This document shows positions 59,583-64,000 of a stretch of DNA of 64,000 bases, piece after piece (positions within the stretch are counted from its first letter, which is position 1; every line of letters starts with the position of its first letter). The stretch spans positions 1 to 64,000 of the forward strand of contig NZ_JAAATR010000105.1 in assembly GCF_009907385.1 (NCBI RefSeq), read 5' to 3'. The notes beneath the pieces are model-generated. The model searched no databases. It was not told the DNA's origin and saw only the letters and a list, made by a program, of their open reading frames with translations. The stretch is from Atlantibacter hermannii. Lineage in GTDB: Bacteria > Pseudomonadota > Gammaproteobacteria > Enterobacterales > Enterobacteriaceae. Position numbers and translations under genes: made by a program.

Positions 59583-60791
59583 ATGGCTGGGGTCTCGCAG
59601 GCAAGGAGCCTGGGTAAATATTTCCTGCTGCTCGACAATATGCTGGTGGTGTTGGGCTTCTTCGTCGTCTTTCCGCTGATTTCGATTCGCTTTGTTGACC
59701 AAATGGGGTGGGCCGCGCTGATGGTCGGGATCGCGCTCGGCCTGCGTCAGCTGACGCAACAGGGTTTAGGGATTTTTGGCGGCGCGATTGCCGACCGGTT
59801 CGGCGCCAGGCCGATGATCGTCACCGGGATGCTGCTGCGCGCTGCGGGCTTCGCCACCATGGGGATCGCCCATGAGCCGTGGCTGCTGTGGTTTTCCTGC
59901 TTCCTGTCCGGTATCGGCGGCACGCTGTTCGATCCGCCACGCTCGGCGCTGGTGGTGAAACTGGTGCGCCCCGAACAGCGCGGGCGCTTCTTCTCGCTCC
60001 TGATGATGCAGGATAGCGCCGGGGCAGTGATCGGCGCGCTGCTCGGCAGTTGGCTGCTGCAATACGACTTCCGCATGGTGTGCGCCGCGGGCGCGGTGCT
60101 GTTTGTGGTGTGCGCGGGGGTGAACGCCTGGCTGCTGCCCGCCTATAAACTGTCAACCATCCGTACCCCAATGCGCGAAGGCATGGGCCGGGTACTGAAA
60201 GATAAACGCTTTATTACCTACGTATTAACGCTGGCGGGCTATTACATGCTGGCGGTGCAGGTGATGCTGATGCTGCCGATTATGGTGAACAACATTGCCG
60301 GAACGCCAGCGGCGGTGAAGTGGATGTACGCTATTGAGGCGGCGCTGTCGCTCACGCTGCTCTACCCCATCGCCCGCTGGAGTGAAAAGCGCTTCCGCCT
60401 TGAGCAGCGTCTGATGGCGGGTCTGCTGCTGATGACCTTTAGCCTGGTGCCGATGGGCTTAACCGCCTCCCTGCAACAGCTGTTTACGCTGATCTGCGTG
60501 TTTTATATCGGCTCGATCATTGCCGAGCCGGCGCGGGAAACGCTTAGCGCCTCACTGGCGGACGCCCGGGCGCGCGGCAGCTATATGGGTTTCAGCCGTC
60601 TCGGCCTGGCGATTGGCGGCGCGTTTGGCTATGCGGGCGGCGGCTGGCTGTTCGATATGGGCCATACGCTCGGCCAGCCGGAACTGCCCTGGGCGATGCT
60701 GGGCGCGGTGGGGCTGATCACCTTCTTCGCGCTGTGGTGGCAGTTCAGCCTGCGCCGCGTCGATCCGTCGATGCTGGAGCCGGGTAGCTGA
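59583..60791 (+). CDS. mdtH: MFS multidrug transporter MdtH
   Basis: This 402-aa inner-membrane drug/proton antiporter matches E. coli MdtH in length, with 12 helices. The family loop motif [16 protein letters not shown] (about 72-87) and the C-terminal [23 protein letters not shown] are present. The ATG at 59583 follows GGGAGGGGG; longer readings add residues without family support. Confidence 0.96.
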   Translation: MAGVSQARSLGKYFLLLDNMLVVLGFFVVFPLISIRFVDQMGWAALMVGIALGLRQLTQQGLGIFGGAIADRFGARPMIVTGMLLRAAGFATMGIAHEPWLLWFSCFLSGIGGTLFDPPRSALVVKLVRPEQRGRFFSLLMMQDSAGAVIGALLGSWLLQYDFRMVCAAGAVLFVVCAGVNAWLLPAYKLSTIRTPMREGMGRVLKDKRFITYVLTLAGYYMLAVQVMLMLPIMVNNIAGTPAAVKWMYAIEAALSLTLLYPIARWSEKRFRLEQRLMAGLLLMTFSLVPMGLTASLQQLFTLICVFYIGSIIAEPARETLSASLADARARGSYMGFSRLGLAIGGAFGYAGGGWLFDMGHTLGQPELPWAMLGAVGLITFFALWWQFSLRRVDPSMLEPGS

Positions 60792-60852
60792 TTTGCCCCC
60801 TGCTTTGTTCTCCTCCATACTGAAAGTTACGGTCATCATATGGAGGAGAAAC

Positions 60853-61500
60853 GTGAAGCTATATATTTACGATCACTGCCCATTCTGCGTAAAAGCGCGC
60901 ATGATTTTCGGGCTGAAGAATATCCCCGTCGAGCTCAACGTCCTGATGAATGACGATGTTGATACCCCCACCCGAATGATTGGCCAGAAGATGGCGCCAA
61001 TCCTGCAAAAAGACGACAGCCGCTATATGGCTGAAAGCATGGATATCGTGCATTACGTCGATCAACTGGACGGCAAGCCGCTGCTGACGGGCGCGCGTAA
61101 CCCGGCTATCGCCACCTGGCTGCGTAAAGTCAACGAGTATGCTAACCGTCTGCTGTTGCCGCGCATGGCGAAAGCGCCGTTTGATGAGTTCTCCACCCCG
61201 GAAGCCCGGGCGTACTTCACCGAGAAAAAGCAGGCGTCCATCGGCGCGTTTGACGAGCATATGGCCCACTCGCCGGGGCTGATTAAGAATATCAGCGACG
61301 ATCTGCGCGCGCTGGACAAGCACATCAAAGCGCCCAATGCGGTCAACGGCGAACTTTCTGAGGATGATATCGATCTGTTCCCGTTGTTGCGTAATCTGAC
61401 GCTGGTGCAGGGCATTACCTGGCCGACCCGCGTGGCGGACTATCGCGACAATATGGCGAAGCAGACACAGGTCAACCTGCTCACCTCCCTGGCGATTTAA
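60853..61500 (+). CDS. grxB: Glutaredoxin 2 GrxB
   Basis: GrxB reduces disulfides and mixed glutathione disulfides. The 215-aa protein is GST-like: an N-terminal thioredoxin-fold domain with active site Cys9-Pro-Phe-Cys12 (E. coli has CPYC) and a helical C-terminal domain. The start is a GTG at 60853 with GGAGGAG seven bases upstream, giving KLYIYDHCPFC, the E. coli start. Confidence 0.96.
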   Translation: MKLYIYDHCPFCVKARMIFGLKNIPVELNVLMNDDVDTPTRMIGQKMAPILQKDDSRYMAESMDIVHYVDQLDGKPLLTGARNPAIATWLRKVNEYANRLLLPRMAKAPFDEFSTPEARAYFTEKKQASIGAFDEHMAHSPGLIKNISDDLRALDKHIKAPNAVNGELSEDDIDLFPLLRNLTLVQGITWPTRVADYRDNMAKQTQVNLLTSLAI

Positions 61501-61506
61501 GCCTGA

Positions 61507-61538
61507 GCCGGCGCGTCGCGCCGGCGTTTCAGTTTTTT
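61507..61538 (+). terminator. Probable terminator of grxB
   Basis: GCCGGCGC / GCGCCGGC form a strong 8-bp stem with a three-base loop. The T run (61533-61538) begins seven bases after the stem, so efficiency is uncertain. Confidence 0.6.
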
Positions 61539-61607
61539 CCCCTGTTATTTTCTGCCTCAGTGCGCGATGCTGCCGGGATTAAGGATGGCGTAACGCTGAG
61601 GAACCCT

Positions 61608-62168
61608 ATGAAAAAAATCGTTATCGCGCTCGTCGGTTTACTGACGATGCTGGTCGTGGGCTGCAATCAATTAACCCAATACACGGTGACCGAGCAGGAA
61701 ATTAACCAGGCGCTGGCGAAGCGCAATAACTTTGCCAAAGACATTGGTCTGCCGGGCATTGCCGACGCGCATATCGTGCTGACTAACCTCTCCAGCCAGA
61801 TTGGTCGTCAGGAGCCGAATAAAGTGACGCTGACCGGCGATGCGAATCTGGATTTAACCTCGCTATTCGGCGATCAAAAAGCCACCATGAAGCTGACCCT
61901 GAAGGCGCTGCCGACGTTCAATAAAGAACAGGGCGCGATCTATTTACAGGATATGGAAGTGGTCAGCGCAGAGGTGCTACCGCAGAAGATGGAAGGCGTA
62001 TTAAAGACCCTGACGCCGTATCTTAACCAGTCGTTAAAGAGCTATTTTAATCAGCGGCCCGCCTACGTGTTGAGCGAAGACCGCACTAAAGGCGAGGCGC
62101 TGGCGAAGCAGTATGCTAAAGGCATTGAAGTGAAACCGGGCGAGATTATTATTCCGTTTATTGACTGA
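61608..62168 (+). CDS. yceB: Lipoprotein YceB (DUF1439)
   Basis: This 186-aa predicted lipoprotein has the signal MKKIVIALVGLLTMLVVGC. Its DUF1439 domain matches E. coli YceB (NQLTQYTVTEQEINQALAKR and the end VKPGEIIIPFID). The fold is of the lipid-binding TULIP type, but no ligand is known. The ATG at 61608 follows TGAGGA; an earlier start would not give a clean signal peptide. Confidence 0.94.
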   Translation: MKKIVIALVGLLTMLVVGCNQLTQYTVTEQEINQALAKRNNFAKDIGLPGIADAHIVLTNLSSQIGRQEPNKVTLTGDANLDLTSLFGDQKATMKLTLKALPTFNKEQGAIYLQDMEVVSAEVLPQKMEGVLKTLTPYLNQSLKSYFNQRPAYVLSEDRTKGEALAKQYAKGIEVKPGEIIIPFID

Positions 62169-62213
62169 TCCCACCGGGGGCGGCCACTGCCCCCATAATA
62201 AAAAAGGATGCAA

Positions 62214-62229
62214 ACGAAAACGTTTCCGC
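62214..62229. promoter_or_regulatory. PurR box upstream of pyrC
   Basis: ACGAAAACGTTTCCGC is a close PurR operator (palindromic core AAACGTTT). It lies 67 bp before pyrC, which PurR is known to repress in E. coli. The following leader also carries the CTP/GTP-sensitive start region in E. coli; I did not resolve it here. Confidence 0.8.
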
Positions 62230-62295
62230 ATATCCTTTGTGCCCGGCATAAATCCAGCCATTGTTGACTGATTTCCCACCAGCCGGAGCACGCTC

Positions 62296-63342
62296 ATGAC
62301 CGTATCATCCCAGGAATTAACAATCCGCCGCCCAGACGACTGGCACGTCCATTTACGCGATGGCGAAATGCTGAACATCGTGGTGCCTTATACCAGCGAA
62401 ACCTATGGCCGCGCGATTGTCATGCCCAACCTGGCGCCGCCGGTCACCACGGTCGACGCTGCCCGCGCTTACCGCCAGCGTATTCTGGATGCCGTACCAG
62501 CCGGTCACTCGTTTGAACCGTTAATGACCTGCTATCTGACCGACACCCTTGACCCCAACGAGCTGGAACGCGGGTTTAACGAAGGCGTGTTTACTGCCGC
62601 CAAGCTCTATCCGGCCAACGCGACCACCAACTCCAGCCACGGCGTGACCAGTATCGATGCGATTATGCCAGTGCTGGAGCGAATGGAAAAAATCGGCATG
62701 CCGCTGCTGGTTCACGGCGAAGTGACCCACGCCGATATCGATATTTTCGACCGGGAAGCGCGCTTTATCGAGACCGTGATGGCGCCGCTGCGCCAGCGCC
62801 TGACCCAGCTGAAAGTGGTGTTTGAACATATCACCACCAAAGACGCCGCCCAGTATGTCGCGGACGGCAACGATCTGCTGGCCGCCACCATTACCCCGCA
62901 ACACCTGATGTTTAACCGTAACCATATGCTGGTCGGCGGCGTGCGCCCTCATCTTTATTGCCTGCCCATTTTAAAACGCAGCGTTCACCAACAGGCGCTG
63001 CGCGAGCTGGTCGCCAGCGGCTGCGACCGGGTATTCCTCGGCACCGACTCCGCCCCCCATGCGCGGCATAAAAAAGAGACCAGCTGCGGCTGCGCAGGCT
63101 GCTTCAATGCGCCGTCCGCCCTGGGTGCCTACGCCACGGTGTTTGAAGAGATGAACGCGCTACATCATTTCGAAGGGTTCTGCTCGCTGAACGGTCCGCG
63201 TTTCTATGGCTTGCCGGTGAATGAAGCGCAAATCACGCTGGTCAAACAGGATCAAACCATCGCCCGGAGCATTGCTCTGAGCGACGACAACCTGATTCCG
63301 TTCCTGGCGGGTGAAACGGTGCGCTGGTCGGTAAAACGCTGA
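62296..63342 (+). CDS. pyrC: Dihydroorotase PyrC
   Basis: PyrC closes carbamoyl-aspartate to dihydroorotate in pyrimidine synthesis. Its 348 aa equal E. coli. The binuclear zinc ligands are all present: His17 and His19 (DWHVHLRD), carbamylated Lys103 ([10 protein letters not shown]), His140 (VHGEVT), His178 (FEHIT) and Asp251 (LGTDSAPH). Confidence 0.98.
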   Translation: MTVSSQELTIRRPDDWHVHLRDGEMLNIVVPYTSETYGRAIVMPNLAPPVTTVDAARAYRQRILDAVPAGHSFEPLMTCYLTDTLDPNELERGFNEGVFTAAKLYPANATTNSSHGVTSIDAIMPVLERMEKIGMPLLVHGEVTHADIDIFDREARFIETVMAPLRQRLTQLKVVFEHITTKDAAQYVADGNDLLAATITPQHLMFNRNHMLVGGVRPHLYCLPILKRSVHQQALRELVASGCDRVFLGTDSAPHARHKKETSCGCAGCFNAPSALGAYATVFEEMNALHHFEGFCSLNGPRFYGLPVNEAQITLVKQDQTIARSIALSDDNLIPFLAGETVRWSVKR

Positions 63343-63357
63343 CGGAGAAATATTTTC

Positions 63358-63420
63358 CGCCCCCTGTTGCAACCTGGGCCACTTAACTGTATAAATATCC
63401 AGTATAAACAACAGGGGGCG
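63358..63420. repeat. Perfect 12-bp inverted repeat flanking the dinI control region
   Basis: CGCCCCCTGTTG (63358-63369) and CAACAGGGGGCG (63409-63420) are perfect complements 39 bp apart. The right arm contains the AGGGGG ribosome site of dinI. The LexA box lies between the arms. Confidence 0.85.
63387..63402. promoter_or_regulatory. LexA (SOS) box of dinI
   Basis: CTGTATAAATATCCAG matches the consensus CTGTATATATATACAG at 14 of 16 bases, including both CTG/CAG ends. It lies 22 bp before the dinI start; dinI is a classic SOS gene. Confidence 0.92.
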
Positions 63421-63423
63421 ATC

Positions 63424-63669
63424 ATGCGTATTGAAGTCACCATAGCTAAAACCACCGTATTACCACCCGGCGCGATTGACGCGTTGACGAATGAACTGAC
63501 GCGCCGTATTGAACACTCTTTTCCGGACAGCGGGAATCATGTCAGCGTGCGCTATGCTGCTGCCAATAATCTCTCTGTGCTGGGCGGCGCAAAAGAGGAC
63601 AAAGACCGTATCAGCGAGATCCTTCAGGAAACCTGGGAAAGTGCCGACGACTGGTTCTCTGCACCCTGA
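63424..63669 (+). CDS. dinI: DNA damage-inducible protein DinI
   Basis: DinI modulates RecA filaments during the SOS response. The 81-aa length equals E. coli, with the acidic C-terminal helix (EILQETWESADDWF) that mimics DNA for RecA. The ATG at 63424 follows AGGGGG by six bases; a longer frame from 63367 would run through the LexA box and is rejected. Confidence 0.97.
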   Translation: MRIEVTIAKTTVLPPGAIDALTNELTRRIEHSFPDSGNHVSVRYAAANNLSVLGGAKEDKDRISEILQETWESADDWFSAP

Positions 63670-64000
63670 ATTCGTGCTGTATCAACATGCTGCTTATGCA
63701 CACTTCTGCCGCGGCATGTTGATGCATTTCGGATAGCGAAAATAAAAAAGTATTCTCTCATTGTGCATTTCCGGGCTCGCCGCCCGGCTTTTTAATATCC
63801 TCTTAACCGCAATTCTCTTTTCAGTTTTGTCTGTATTGCTGTGCTATAAACGCTTATTTATCCGAATAACTTACCGTTTTATTGTTCAAACAATTCCACG
63901 ATTTAAAAAAAATGTGTTGCAGGAAATATATTTTTTAGACGTTGGCGCGAATCCACTGATATACTGAAATTGCTTCAAGAAAAGACGCATTGAACCTCGA
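63670..64000. other. Intergenic right edge
   Basis: This 331-bp AT-rich stretch has no convincing gene. A perfect inverted repeat ATCAACATGC (63681-63690) / GCATGTTGAT (63714-63723) just after dinI may end its transcript, though no T run follows directly. A 68-codon open frame from 63761 lacks a ribosome site. The last 100 bp may hold the promoter of the next gene. Confidence 0.5.

Noticed and set aside
63761-63967. 68-codon hydrophobic frame at the right edge
   Set aside because: No ribosome site; hydrophobicity follows from AT-rich DNA.

Overview
The window is chromosomal DNA of an enteric gammaproteobacterium (Enterobacteriaceae). Almost every gene matches an Escherichia coli K-12 protein in length, motifs and neighbourhood. 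It is not E. coli itself: several blocks between conserved genes are not in K-12, and the siderophore receptor and some lipoproteins are clearly diverged. A genus near Enterobacter, Kosakonia, Leclercia or Citrobacter fits, but the sequence alone does not settle it. No rRNA, tRNA, insertion sequence, prophage or CRISPR array was seen.

Layout. 1-10240: possible trehalase tail, ymgE, ycgR (flagellar brake), emtA and ldcA (murein turnover), cvrA/nhaP2, an unrecognised two-TM membrane protein, dadA and a frameshifted dadX (D-alanine catabolism), and ycgB. 10240-10870: a junction where K-12 has about 66 kb (bhsA to fadR); here it holds only a 49-aa membrane protein and small palindromes. 10870-16950: ycfJ, ndh, ycfP, nagZ, thiK, lpoB, ycfL, hinT. 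17130-22610: a zinc alcohol dehydrogenase, fhuE, and ptsG with Mlc, CRP and SgrS sites. 22610-33390: ycfH-holB-tmk-mltG-pabC followed by the fatty-acid/phospholipid cluster fabF-acpP-fabG-fabD-fabH-plsX-rpmF-yceD, all on the minus strand. 33529-38960: yceF, rluC and rne with its long autoregulatory leader. 38977-43800: an accessory insert between rne and flgL, with a LysR regulator divergent from an MFS exporter, an AT-rich spacer, and an ibrA/ibrB-like pair. 43886-55470: the flagellar flgL-K-J-I-H-G-F-E-D-C-B / flgA-M-N locus. 55518-63670: murJ, mviM, yceH, rimJ, mdtH, grxB, yceB, pyrC and dinI.

Functional links. Cell-wall genes recur: emtA, ldcA and nagZ in murein recycling, lpoB and mltG in synthesis and chain termination, murJ as lipid II flippase. 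The fab cluster makes acyl-ACP and acyl-phosphate for membrane lipids. The flagellar locus makes rod, rings, hook, hook-filament junction and the FlgM/FlgN checkpoint. Sigma-28 sites precede flgM, flgK and ycgR, and a FlhDC-like region lies between flgB and flgA. Regulatory sites read with good support include an FNR box at ndh, a PurR box at pyrC and a LexA box at dinI.

Points most worth a second look: the one-base frameshift in dadX; the PP-loop ATPase plus ParB-like pair (ibrAB-like) behind a leader terminator; a perfect 12-bp inverted repeat that could hide the dinI ribosome site in read-through transcripts; and the ycgB/ycfJ rearrangement junction.
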